Shown here piece after piece: positions 47,207-55,823 of a stretch of DNA of 64,000 nucleotides. The stretch is taken from NCBI GenBank assembly GCA_013377005.1, contig JACABE010000011.1, forward strand, positions 35,549-99,548. The letters run 5' to 3'. Each line of letters begins with the position of its first letter. The first letter of the stretch is position 1. A program made the position numbers and the translations under genes. The DNA comes from Bacteroidota bacterium. Its GTDB lineage: Bacteria; Bacteroidota; Bacteroidia; Bacteroidales; JACABE01. The notes under the pieces are model-generated. The model ran no database searches. It was not told where the DNA came from and saw only the letters and a list, made by a program, of their open reading frames with translations.

Positions 47207-50194
47207 ATGCAGAAAGAAAAGAAAGTAAAGGATATTAAGAAGTTTTACTTTACAGAAACTCCGTTTGATAACTTAATGACCAAACGAATCACAAAAGTAT
47301 TACTAATTTGTAGTAAGTATGATGCTTTTATATTAGAAGGAGATGGTAGAATTGAAGAGCAGATTTTTAATGAATATGTTTCGTTAAATTTAAGATATCC
47401 TCCTCATTTTATACAAGTTTCTTCTGCTGAGCAAGCCTTTAAAATACTAATAGAAGATCAAATTGATTTGATTATTACTATGTTAGACTTAGGAGATGTG
47501 GATGTTTTTGATTTTGCTAAGGAAATAAAAATAAAATATCCATTAAAGCCTATAGTTGTTTTAACTCCTTTTTCCCGCGAAGTTTCTCTTAAATTAGATT
47601 CTGGTGATACAAGTTCTATTGATTATGTTTTTAGTTGGTTAGGTAATGCAGATATCATGCTGGCAATTATTAAACTGATAGAGGACACGATGAATGTTGA
47701 ACATGATACCCGTGAAGTGGGGGTACAGAGTCTATTATTGGTCGAAGATTCTGTGAGACTGTATTCAAGCTATTTGCCAAATTTATACAAATTAATTTTT
47801 AAGCAGTCGCTTAAATTTATGACCGAAGGACTTAACGAACATCAGAAAATGTTACGTATGCGTGGTCGTCCTAAGATATTGCTGGCAACTAATTATGAAC
47901 AGGCCAATGCGCTTTATGAAAAGTATAGAAATAATTTATTAGGTGTTATTTCTGATATAAGTTTCAAAACTTATGGCATTATGAATAAAAATGCTGGTAT
48001 TCGTTTTTGCGAATTGGTTAGAAATGCTGATAAAGATTTACCATTTTTACTTCAATCTTCTGATTCTGAAAATAGTTCTAAAGCTAAGGAATTGAAGGTT
48101 GGCTTTTTAGATAAGAACTCAAAAACGTATTCTCATGAATTAAAAGATTTTATTCTAAACAATTTTTCTTTTGGTGATTTTGTTTTTAGAAATCCGGTGA
48201 CAAAAGAAGAAATTTTAAGAGTAAGCGATTTAAAGAATTTACAGGACAAAATTTTTGATATTCCTGACGAGTCATTCTTTTATCATATCAGTAATAATCA
48301 CTTTTCAAAATGGTTGAATGCAAGAGCTATTTTTCCTATTGCCGAAATGTTTAAAATTCTTAAATTTGAAGATTTCAATGATTTAGATGAGATAAGACGT
48401 TATATTTTTGATGCCATAGCTCGTTATCGTAGCAATAAAGGTAGAGGTGTTATTGCTGATTTTTATCGTGATAAATTTGATGAATATCTTATTTTTACTC
48501 GTATTGGAAGCGGTTCTATTGGTGGGAAAGCTCGTGGTTTAGCATTTATTGACACTTTGCTTAAACGAAATCGTATGGTTGATAAGTATGATGATGTTAT
48601 TGTTACCATTCCAAGAACTGTAGTATTAGGTACTGATGTTTTCGACGAATTTATGGAAGACAATGAACTATATAAAATTGCATTGTCTGAATCAAGCAAC
48701 GATGAAATATTGCAAAAATTTGTTAGCGCACGTTTACCCTTTCGTATTCATGAAGATTTATATGCATTTATAACGGTGGTAAAAAAACCAATTGCAATTC
48801 GTTCATCTAGCTTGTTAGAAGATTCACATTATCAGCCATTTGCAGGAATATATTCAACTTATATGATTCCGAATTTACAGGATGAACGTGTAATGATTGA
48901 AAAATTAAGTATTGCAATAAAAAGTGTTTATGCTTCAGTGTACTTCAAAGACAGTAAGGCATATATGACTGCTACGAAGAATGTAATTGATGAGGAAAAA
49001 ATGGGTATCGTTTTGCAGGAAGTTTGCGGACAGCCTTATGGCAATAGATTTTATCCTGTTATTTCCGGTGTTGCTCGTTCTATTAATTTTTATCCAATTG
49101 CACCTGAAAAGTCTGATGATGGTATTGTTAATATTGCTTTAGGTTTGGGTAAATATATTGTAGATGGAGGAAATACCTTGCGTTTTTCTCCACATTATCC
49201 TCAAAAAGTACTTCAACTTTCATCAGTTGATATGGCTTTGAGAGAAACTCAGCGACATTTTTATGCACTTGATATGAACAAAGAAAGTTTTAAACCATGC
49301 GTAGATGATGGCGTTAATATTATGAAACTTCCTATCAAAGAAGCTGAAAAAGATAATTCGATTAAAATGATTGCTTCAACTTTTGATTTTGAAAATCACA
49401 TGTTAAGAGACGGAATATACCATGAGGGAAGGAAAATAATTACTTTTTCTAATATATTGAATCATAATTCATTTTCATTAGCCCAAATATTAAAAGATGT
49501 TTTAGAAATAGCTCAACGGGAAATGAACAAACCTGTTGAAATAGAGTTTGCTGTTGATTTGGACGTTCCTGATAATGAACCTAAAATTTTTAATTTATTA
49601 CAAATACGACCTATTGTTGACAATGATCAAACATTAAAAGAGGATTTGAATGAAATAGAAAAAGAAAATACAATAATAATATGTGATACAGCATTAGGCA
49701 ATGGAATTATAAATGATGTTTATGATATTGTATATATTAAACCAGAATCATTTGATCCGGCTAAAAGCGAAGCAATGGTAAATGATATTGGTAGATTAAA
49801 CGATATTTTTTTAAAAGAAGAAAAACAATACATATTAGTAGGACCCGGACGATGGGGTTCCAGTGATCCTTGGTTAGGGATACCTGTGAAGTGGCCACAA
49901 ATTTCAGCAGCAAGGCTTATTGTTGAATCAGGACTGGAACATTATAGGATAGATCCTAGTCAGGGAACTCATTTTTTTCAAAATCTTACTTCGTTCAGGG
50001 TTGGATATTTTACAATAAATCCGTTTATAAATGACGGGTATTATGATATTCAATATTTAGCAAGTTTTGAACCTTATTATGAAGATGAATTTATCCGTCA
50101 TGTGCGTTTTCCTAATCCTTTAATTATTAAAATAGATGGAAAGCAAAATAAAGGTGTTGTTTTAAAACCAAGTATATCAGTCAACAACGAATAA
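47207..50194 (+). CDS. Paralogous PEP/pyruvate-binding domain protein with two receiver-like domains
   Basis: The 995-aa protein is a tandem paralogue of the preceding one without the PAS and GAF part. It has a degenerate receiver (about 25-145, DLIITMLDLGDVDVF), a second receiver with VEDS and ISDISF (about 175-330), then the PPDK-type ATP-binding domain with SIGGKARGLAF, KPIAIRSSSLLEDSHYQPFAGIYSTY and VEIEFAVDL, and the same C-terminal ILVGPGRWGSSD block. It is 13 bases after the first copy, so one transcript. A kinase-like or nucleotide-dependent signalling role is possible; PEP synthesis is unlikely because the swivel and PEP domains are absent. Confidence 0.85.
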   Translation: MQKEKKVKDIKKFYFTETPFDNLMTKRITKVLLICSKYDAFILEGDGRIEEQIFNEYVSLNLRYPPHFIQVSSAEQAFKILIEDQIDLIITMLDLGDVDVFDFAKEIKIKYPLKPIVVLTPFSREVSLKLDSGDTSSIDYVFSWLGNADIMLAIIKLIEDTMNVEHDTREVGVQSLLLVEDSVRLYSSYLPNLYKLIFKQSLKFMTEGLNEHQKMLRMRGRPKILLATNYEQANALYEKYRNNLLGVISDISFKTYGIMNKNAGIRFCELVRNADKDLPFLLQSSDSENSSKAKELKVGFLDKNSKTYSHELKDFILNNFSFGDFVFRNPVTKEEILRVSDLKNLQDKIFDIPDESFFYHISNNHFSKWLNARAIFPIAEMFKILKFEDFNDLDEIRRYIFDAIARYRSNKGRGVIADFYRDKFDEYLIFTRIGSGSIGGKARGLAFIDTLLKRNRMVDKYDDVIVTIPRTVVLGTDVFDEFMEDNELYKIALSESSNDEILQKFVSARLPFRIHEDLYAFITVVKKPIAIRSSSLLEDSHYQPFAGIYSTYMIPNLQDERVMIEKLSIAIKSVYASVYFKDSKAYMTATKNVIDEEKMGIVLQEVCGQPYGNRFYPVISGVARSINFYPIAPEKSDDGIVNIALGLGKYIVDGGNTLRFSPHYPQKVLQLSSVDMALRETQRHFYALDMNKESFKPCVDDGVNIMKLPIKEAEKDNSIKMIASTFDFENHMLRDGIYHEGRKIITFSNILNHNSFSLAQILKDVLEIAQREMNKPVEIEFAVDLDVPDNEPKIFNLLQIRPIVDNDQTLKEDLNEIEKENTIIICDTALGNGIINDVYDIVYIKPESFDPAKSEAMVNDIGRLNDIFLKEEKQYILVGPGRWGSSDPWLGIPVKWPQISAARLIVESGLEHYRIDPSQGTHFFQNLTSFRVGYFTINPFINDGYYDIQYLASFEPYYEDEFIRHVRFPNPLIIKIDGKQNKGVVLKPSISVNNE

Positions 50195-50215
50195 TTTTTA
50201 AAAAAACTTATCTTT

Positions 50216-50250
50216 AAGTATATCACTTAAAAAAAAAATATCTAATTTTG
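50216..50250 (+). promoter_or_regulatory. AAGT-N5-ACTT dyad and TAATTTTG element ahead of gdhA
   Basis: AAGT (50216-50219), five bases, ACTT (50225-50228), then TAATTTTG (50243-50250) followed by GAAAA. It parallels the arrangement at 43291-43310. Confidence 0.4.
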
Positions 50251-50294
50251 GAAAATAATTGAATAAATATTTTTTTTAGTCAATTAAATAAATG

Positions 50295-50302
50295 TAATTT
50301 TG
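50295..50302 (+). promoter_or_regulatory. Second -7 element TAATTTTG for gdhA
   Basis: An exact TAnnTTTG match 70 bases before the gdhA ATG. The -33 position is T-rich but has no clear TTG. It may give a shorter leader than the upstream site. Confidence 0.42.
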
Positions 50303-50372
50303 CATTGTTATTTAATTAACATTGTTATTTTTTTAACGAGTTTTTATACACAAACATTTAAACATTTTTAAA

Positions 50373-51710
50373 ATGAACTTAGAGAAAATAATGAACGACC
50401 TGGAAAAAAAACACCCAGGTGAAGTAGAGTATCTACAAGCAGTTCGCGAAGTTTTAGAATCATTAGAAGAAGTGGTAAACGAAAATCCACAATTCGAAGC
50501 AGCTGGTATTATCGACAGATTAGTTGAACCAGACAGACTATTAGCATTTAAGGTGCCATGGGTTGATGATAATGGCAAAGTTCAAGTTAACTTAGGTTAC
50601 AGAGTGCAATTTAACAATGCAATTGGTCCTTATAAAGGTGGTTTACGTTTCCACCCAAGTGTTAACTTAAGTATTTTGAAATTCTTAGGTTTTGAACAAA
50701 TTTTCAAAAACAGCTTAACTACATTACCTATGGGGGGTGGTAAAGGTGGTTCAAACTTTGATCCTAAAGGAAAATCAAACAATGAAGTAATGCGTTTTTG
50801 CCAATCATTTATGTTAGAATTATGGAGAATGATAGGACCAGAAACTGATGTTCCTGCCGGTGATATAGGTGTTGGTGGACGTGAAATCGGTTTCATGTTT
50901 GGTATGTATAAAAAATTAACCAAAGAACATTCTGGCGTTCTTACCGGAAAAGGTATCAATTGGGGTGGAAGTTTAGTACGTCCTGAAGCTACTGGTTTTG
51001 GTGCAGTTTATTTTGCAAAAGAAATGTTAGCTACTAAAGGCGAAACTTTTAAAGGTAAAACTGTTTGTTTATCAGGATTTGGTAATGTTTGCTGGGGTGC
51101 AGCAATTAAAGTTACTGAATTAGGTGGTAAAGTTGTTACTATTTCTGGTCCTGACGGATATATTTATGATCCAGATGGTATTTCAGGTGAAAAAATTGAA
51201 TATTTATTAGAATTAAGAGCTTCTAACCAAGATATCGTTAAACCATATTCTTACGAATTTCCTAATGCACAATTCCACCAAGGAAAACGTCCATGGGAAG
51301 TTAAATGTGATGTAGCTTTACCTTGTGCTACTCAAAACGAAGTTAGCAAAGAAGATGCTATGAACTTAGTTAAAAACGGTTGTATTTGTGTAGCTGAAGG
51401 AGCTAATATGCCTTCTACTCCTGAGGCTGTTGAAGTTTTTATTGAAAATAAAATTTTATTCGGACCTGGAAAAGCTGTAAACGCTGGTGGTGTTGCAACT
51501 TCTGGTTTAGAAATGTCACAAAATTCAATGAAATACAATTGGTCAGCTAAAGAAGTTGACGAAAAATTACATGATATTATGGTTAACATCCATGCTGCTT
51601 GCGTGAAACACGGAAAACAAGCTGATGGTTATGTAAACTACGTTAAAGGTGCAAATATTGCAGGTTTCTTAAAAGTTGCCAATGCAATGTTAGATCAAGG
51701 TATCCTTTAA
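50373..51710 (+). CDS. gdhA: NADP-specific glutamate dehydrogenase
   Basis: The 445-aa hexameric-type glutamate dehydrogenase interconverts 2-oxoglutarate plus ammonia and glutamate with NADPH. Visible: [24 protein letters not shown] (about 73-96), catalytic Lys124 in [34 protein letters not shown], the Rossmann segment VCLSGFGNVCWGAA (about 231-244) and the C-terminal VKGANIAGFLKVANAM. Length is standard. It is the working copy opposite the broken paralogue at 41786. Codon usage is noticeably biased toward A/T-ending optimal codons, as in highly expressed genes. A strong terminator follows. Confidence 0.96.
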   Translation: MNLEKIMNDLEKKHPGEVEYLQAVREVLESLEEVVNENPQFEAAGIIDRLVEPDRLLAFKVPWVDDNGKVQVNLGYRVQFNNAIGPYKGGLRFHPSVNLSILKFLGFEQIFKNSLTTLPMGGGKGGSNFDPKGKSNNEVMRFCQSFMLELWRMIGPETDVPAGDIGVGGREIGFMFGMYKKLTKEHSGVLTGKGINWGGSLVRPEATGFGAVYFAKEMLATKGETFKGKTVCLSGFGNVCWGAAIKVTELGGKVVTISGPDGYIYDPDGISGEKIEYLLELRASNQDIVKPYSYEFPNAQFHQGKRPWEVKCDVALPCATQNEVSKEDAMNLVKNGCICVAEGANMPSTPEAVEVFIENKILFGPGKAVNAGGVATSGLEMSQNSMKYNWSAKEVDEKLHDIMVNIHAACVKHGKQADGYVNYVKGANIAGFLKVANAMLDQGIL

Positions 51711-51730
51711 TATCTGATGTAAATATTGAA

Positions 51731-51762
51731 AAAGCTGTCCGGTTTCGGGCAGCTTTTTTTTT
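51731..51762 (+). terminator. Rho-independent terminator of gdhA
   Basis: Eleven-pair stem AAAGCTGTCCG / CGGGCAGCTTT (one G-T wobble), four-base loop and nine T. It starts 20 bases after the gdhA stop. Confidence 0.88.
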
Positions 51763-51839
51763 GCGGTTTGTGTAAGTTGTTTTATAAAAATATATATTTG
51801 TAAGTTCAATATACAATATTTACAATTATTACAATAGTT

Positions 51840-52013
51840 ATGGAAAATAATCAGAAAATTATCGAAACCTTTAAAGCAGCCCAAAAACCTCTTAAAGCAG
51901 GAGAAGTAGCCGAATTGTCGGGCATAGACAAAAAAGAAGTTGAAAAATTAATAAAAAAGATGACGGCAGGAGGTGTTTTTATGATATTAAAAAGTAATGC
52001 AATGCCGCTATAG
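51840..52013 (+). CDS. Short winged-helix-like DNA-binding protein, 57 aa
   Basis: ATG at 51840 to TAG at 52013. Residues 8-45 (IETFKAAQKPLKAGEVAELSGIDKKEVEKLIKKM) read like a compact winged helix-turn-helix, and similar small proteins (KPLKxxEIAELSGIDKKEVxKxIKKL) exist in Bacteroidota. The last dozen residues (MILKSNAMPL) differ from what I expect and lie in the 5' arm of the following terminator, so the gene may be truncated at its 3' end by the rearranged region that follows. It is possibly the last native gene before the RHS array. Confidence 0.6.
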   Translation: MENNQKIIETFKAAQKPLKAGEVAELSGIDKKEVEKLIKKMTAGGVFMILKSNAMPL

Positions 52014-52042
52014 AATGGAAAATTTATAGCGGCGTTTTTTTT
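52004..52042 (+). terminator. Rho-independent terminator overlapping the 57-aa gene's stop
   Basis: Nine-bp stem GCCGCTATA / TATAGCGGC (52004-52012 and 52025-52033), 12-base loop, then eight T. The TAG stop overlaps the left arm. Confidence 0.75.
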
Positions 52043-52073
52043 GATTATTTGCTTATTTGTTTTTTAGTAAGTA

Positions 52074-52114
52074 GATAATGGAGTAAGACAATAAGATAAA
52101 ATATCGATATTGCT
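52074..52114 (+). repeat. Degenerate copy (R0) of the RHS-array repeat
   Basis: GATAATGGAGTAAGACAATA followed by AGATAAAATATCGATATTGC matches the GGAAAATAGAGTAAGTAAATAAGATAAAATATCGAGTTGC part of the later repeat units (around 55435, 60760, 62425). It marks the left edge of the toxin array just after the 57-aa gene. Confidence 0.65.
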
Positions 52115-52637
52115 AAATAAATGATAAAGAAGGGTTTTACTGCCAGCTATAAGTAAACTAATTAATAAATAGCATTATACAGCTGGTGGTTCATAGTAGC
52201 CCAAACAACTTGGAACACTAGATTGCAGGAATAGCTGGGCAAAGCTCGTAGCGTTCCATCATTTCTGTTGTATGTATATAAGAGAAAAGTAAAAAAATAC
52301 ATTAGTGTTGTCAATTTGTCATCTCCATTGTAGAAAAATAAATGGAATCAAAATATGAATATTAAAAATCTTATTTAGTAAAATAGGTGGTCGCAAATTG
52401 CGACTACCTATTTAATTTCTTTACTTTTGTAGGAATAAAAAGAGAACATGAAACAAGATAATATCTTAATATTGCTGAACGAACAGCTTCAAGATATCTA
52501 TCAGACTTAGTAGAAAAAGCAATCTTAAAAGCTCAGGAATAAAATGAGGAGGTGCTTTTTATATTCTTATATAGAAACTCCAAAGTAAAGCCAATAACGG
52601 CAAAGTAACGCCAAATTTTATCAAATAACATTTTTAA
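52115..52637. other. Rearranged region without intact gene; holds inverted repeats and a Fic-like remnant
   Basis: Contents: an imperfect hairpin formed by GGAACACTAG and CGTAGCGTTCC around 52210-52257; a near-perfect 13-bp palindrome TAGGTGGTCGCAA/TTGCGACTACCTA (52384-52410, one wobble); a degenerate helix-turn-helix remnant (52468-52543); and a 14-bp direct repeat CAAAGTAAAGCCAA / CAAAGTAACGCCAA (52581 and 52601). Confidence 0.5.
52468..52543 (+). pseudogene. Remnant of a Fic-type C-terminal winged helix
   Basis: One frame reads NIAERTASRYLSDLVEKAIL then KAQE and a stop, which resembles the recognition-helix end of the HTH that follows Fic domains (xxVSxRTASRYLxxLVEKGIL). No catalytic Fic motif or start exists upstream; stops interrupt the frame. 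It is a small decayed fragment. Confidence 0.4.
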
Positions 52638-52700
52638 AATGTAAATCATAATAATTTTGCTAACTTTACGGCTTCAATTGCAAATATCAATCAATCATTA

Positions 52701-54569
52701 GTGCAAAATGCACCCGGTTTATACAACGGAAATATCAGTCAGATGGTAACAACTATTATGGATGCAAACAATATTGATGTAAATCCGCAGTTAACGGCTT
52801 ACCGCTACGACCAGCTGAACCGTATTACCAAAATGAAGACTATTTGGGGAGACAATATATCTGATATTATTACCAACAACATCTGGACAGGTAGTTTTGG
52901 CGATCACTACGCCGAAAGCTACCATTACGATGCCAATGGCAATATCGTACACCTAACGCGTAACGATCGGAATGGAAATGGCTTTGATAATTTGCAGTAT
53001 GATTATAATGTTATTACTACTGATCTTAATCCTACCCTTTCTGAATTAAAAAATAACCGACTTGCAGGTCTTACACAAACACCCGGTTTTGGTGGCGTAC
53101 AATCTACTACTTACGATTATGATGAAATAGGTAATTTAATATCCGATCCTTCCGGACCCGGGCATATTAATAATATAGAGTGGAATGTGTATGGCAAAAT
53201 AAAAAAAATAAAACAAGGCAATGGCGATGATATTGAATTTATTTACGACGCCATGGGCAACCGTGTATGCAAAAAGCTAACTAATAATAATGATATTACT
53301 TACCAGTTATACACCCGCGATGCACAAGGCAATATAATGGCTAATTATACAACTGCAGGTGGACAAACCACACTTACTGAGTTTGATTTATATGGCAGCA
53401 GCCGTATAGGTATTAAAGCACTTAAGCTATTGATGCAAGAACCAACTCCAAGTACCGATCCTACTTATAGCCGAATATTAGGCAATAAACGTTACGAAAT
53501 TTCTAACCACTTAGGTAATGTAATTACTGTTTTTAGTGACCGCAAGATAGCACATGATGATGGTAATCATACTATTGATAGCTATAAAACCCATTTGGTA
53601 AGTTCACAAGATTACACTCCGTTTGGTGCGATAATGGATGGAAGAGGGTTTAACCTTGATAAGTATAGATTCGGATTCAATGGGAAGGAAAAGGATAAAG
53701 AGACTTACGGCGAAGGAAATGAGTATGATTTTGGGGCAAGAATTTATGATCCAAGGATTGGAAGATGGTTAGCATTAGATCCTTTGCAGGCTAAATATCC
53801 TTCATTAAGTCCATATAATTTTGTAGCAAATAATCCAATTATAGCTATTGACCCTGATGGTAAAAAGATAGTTGTATACTATGAAGGTAAAACATATCAA
53901 TATACTCCGGGTGTTAAACCTGCAGTTGGTTCTCCAGAAATTCTAAATAAAGTTCATGAAGCAGCTATGTATTCTATGCAGACAAAAACAGGAGAAAGAA
54001 TTTGGAATACTGTCGGCAATAGCGATAAGATAGTAAATATTAATTTTAAAGATGCAACAATAGTTGATATGAATACCGATCGTTTCAGACCTATAGTTGA
54101 AGGACAAAAAGATGGGAATCTAAATTTAGGAAACGTAGACTGGGACTACAACTCAAGAGTCATTACATCTGGTGGTTTATTTGGTGATGAAGGTAATTGT
54201 TGTCAAAGTGGTTATTTGTCTCCATCAACAGTGCTTACGCATGAACTCGGGCATGTATCTAACATGCTTAAGGCTTTGGAAAAAGGAGTTGATAGTAAAG
54301 AATGGCAAGATTATAAGACTAATACTAATGAAAATTTAGGTCAAGATGCTCAATATGGTACCATTGAAGAGCGTCAGAATACTGAAAATAATGAAACACC
54401 ATATATTAATGAAATTAATAATATTGAATCAAATAAGAATGGGGCAAATGCATCTTACCAGCATCCTAGATTAAACCATAGCGGAGAGATTGATTATAAA
54501 AATAATAATGCGGATGTAAATAAAAATCCTTCAAAAACTGAACAAAAGAAAGAATTTAATACACCTTAG
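52701..54569 (+). CDS. RHS-repeat core protein with HELGH metallopeptidase tip (5'-truncated)
   Basis: The frame is open from 52638 with no ATG; GTG at 52701 is the first usable start, and RHS similarity begins at once (PGLYNGNISQMVTTI, AYRYDQLNRITKM, YHYDANGNIVHLTR, DEIGNLISDPSG, YDAMGNRVCK). The long N-terminal shell of typical RHS proteins is missing, so this is a truncated copy. The RHS core ends with YRFGFNGKEKDKETYGEGNEYDFGARIYDPRIGRWLALDP (about 314-353), the processing region. The C-terminal toxin domain (about 370-622) has HELGH at 514-518 and E556-E557 (EERQN), the pattern of RHS-linked zinc peptidases (M91-like). The likely toxin target is the envelope. Confidence 0.85.
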   Translation: MQNAPGLYNGNISQMVTTIMDANNIDVNPQLTAYRYDQLNRITKMKTIWGDNISDIITNNIWTGSFGDHYAESYHYDANGNIVHLTRNDRNGNGFDNLQYDYNVITTDLNPTLSELKNNRLAGLTQTPGFGGVQSTTYDYDEIGNLISDPSGPGHINNIEWNVYGKIKKIKQGNGDDIEFIYDAMGNRVCKKLTNNNDITYQLYTRDAQGNIMANYTTAGGQTTLTEFDLYGSSRIGIKALKLLMQEPTPSTDPTYSRILGNKRYEISNHLGNVITVFSDRKIAHDDGNHTIDSYKTHLVSSQDYTPFGAIMDGRGFNLDKYRFGFNGKEKDKETYGEGNEYDFGARIYDPRIGRWLALDPLQAKYPSLSPYNFVANNPIIAIDPDGKKIVVYYEGKTYQYTPGVKPAVGSPEILNKVHEAAMYSMQTKTGERIWNTVGNSDKIVNINFKDATIVDMNTDRFRPIVEGQKDGNLNLGNVDWDYNSRVITSGGLFGDEGNCCQSGYLSPSTVLTHELGHVSNMLKALEKGVDSKEWQDYKTNTNENLGQDAQYGTIEERQNTENNETPYINEINNIESNKNGANASYQHPRLNHSGEIDYKNNNADVNKNPSKTEQKKEFNTP

Positions 54570-54580
54570 TCAACAATCTT

Positions 54581-55417
54581 ATGTTATTAAAAACTAAAAT
54601 AAAAATATTAGTGTTATTATTAGCACTTTATTGTAGCAAGATTACATTAGCGCAAAAAGATTCTGTAGTTAGAAAATTGTCATACGAATACACATATTTT
54701 TCAATAGACACTTTATATTTTCATAGTAAAAAAATAGAAATACAGCATACTTTGATAAGAAATAGAGAATTATGCAGAAAAATATCTAATTTAGATGACT
54801 TTGTGTTCAATGATAGTGTGAACAAAACCTCATTATTGCATATAGCAAATAGACATACAACTATTACAATTGCTACTATTCCAATTGATGATATCATTAT
54901 TGATGATTCAAAAGAATTGATTCTTTGTTTATCAAGAGCAATAATTAGTCCTTATCAAATTGTACTCTATAATTTTGATGGAAAGTTATTATTTAAAAAA
55001 ATAATCTCTCCATTTGAAATTGTATTAGATTCAATAAATTATGTACAATTTTGTGATTCATTTCCAGCCTTTTTACAATATGCTATCAACGAAAAGCAGA
55101 TATTATTTGAGAAGGGTTTGTATTATATTGACTTAGGATATTGGAAATTTTTATCAAAAGAGGAAAAAGAAAAAATTCAATCAAAAAAATGGTATAAACA
55201 ATCACATTATTTTCCTAACTTATTCCCCGAATACATTAATTCTAATTCATCTGCAAGATTGTCTAAGTATACTAATTTCTATTCTCTAACAGATCCATTC
55301 TATGAGTTTGAAATGTATCAACCTAGTCAGCCAATTGGAATTATTTTGAATGATGAGTTTGGAGGAAAGGTCACCATTCCATTATCATTTTGCTCTTTCT
55401 CCGGAAGACCAGAATAA
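54581..55417 (+). CDS. Candidate immunity protein 0 (exported), partner of the HELGH toxin
   Basis: The 278-aa protein starts 11 bases after the toxin gene. It has a signal peptide (KIKILVLLLALYCSKITLAQ, cleavage near residue 25) and a beta-rich mature part with no known family. Position and export fit a periplasmic immunity protein to the peptidase. The last residues (FCSFSGRPE) are encoded by the start of repeat unit R1 and match the CSFYGKPQ tail seen at the other units, so its 3' end lies in the recombination block. Confidence 0.7.
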   Translation: MLLKTKIKILVLLLALYCSKITLAQKDSVVRKLSYEYTYFSIDTLYFHSKKIEIQHTLIRNRELCRKISNLDDFVFNDSVNKTSLLHIANRHTTITIATIPIDDIIIDDSKELILCLSRAIISPYQIVLYNFDGKLLFKKIISPFEIVLDSINYVQFCDSFPAFLQYAINEKQILFEKGLYYIDLGYWKFLSKEEKEKIQSKKWYKQSHYFPNLFPEYINSNSSARLSKYTNFYSLTDPFYEFEMYQPSQPIGIILNDEFGGKVTIPLSFCSFSGRPE

Positions 55418-55823
55418 AATCAATCCGGATATCCGGAAAATAGGGTAAATCAATAAGATAAAATATCGAGTCACTTTTATTGTATTTTTGAGACAAGAAA
55501 AGATAAAGGCAAAACATAAAAAGAAAAGATGGAGGGTTGTTAGATGACAACCCTATTCATAACGCCATAAAAACAAAAATAGTAATTTAAAGATATTTTT
55601 AAGGAGTAAATAATAAAATTAGTATTTTTACAAATCACAATATTAATAATTCATAAAATATTTGAAACCAATACAATACATATCAAATTCTTGCTTAAAC
55701 GAGTGTCGGTTCGGATTCAATGGACAGGAGAAAGACCAGGAGGTTTACAATAACCAAAGTACCACAACTGCAATGTTTTGGGAATATGATGGAAGAATTG
55801 GAAGAAGATGGAACTTAGACCCA
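55393..55823 (+). repeat. RHS-array repeat unit R1
   Basis: Block A (55393 to about 55500) begins CTCTTTCTCCGGAAGACC, includes the palindrome CCGGATATCCGG and GATAAAATATCGAG; block B (from about 55558) has CATAACGCCATAAAAAC, GTATTTTTACAAATCACAA, then TTGAAACCAATACAATACAT and the RHS module to AACTTAGACCC. It contains the non-coding gap 55418-55661. Confidence 0.85.

Noticed and set aside
43378..50194. Phosphoenolpyruvate synthase (ppsA)
   Set aside because: The swivel (phosphohistidine) and PEP-binding domains are not present; only the N-terminal ATP-binding domain is similar.
51690..51884. 64-codon minus-strand frame after gdhA
   Set aside because: It overlaps the gdhA stop, the terminator and the plus-strand 57-aa gene, and looks like a shadow.
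52115..52260. tRNA-like or structured RNA gene
   Set aside because: An inverted repeat is present, but no cloverleaf, anticodon arm or T-loop sequence could be formed by eye.
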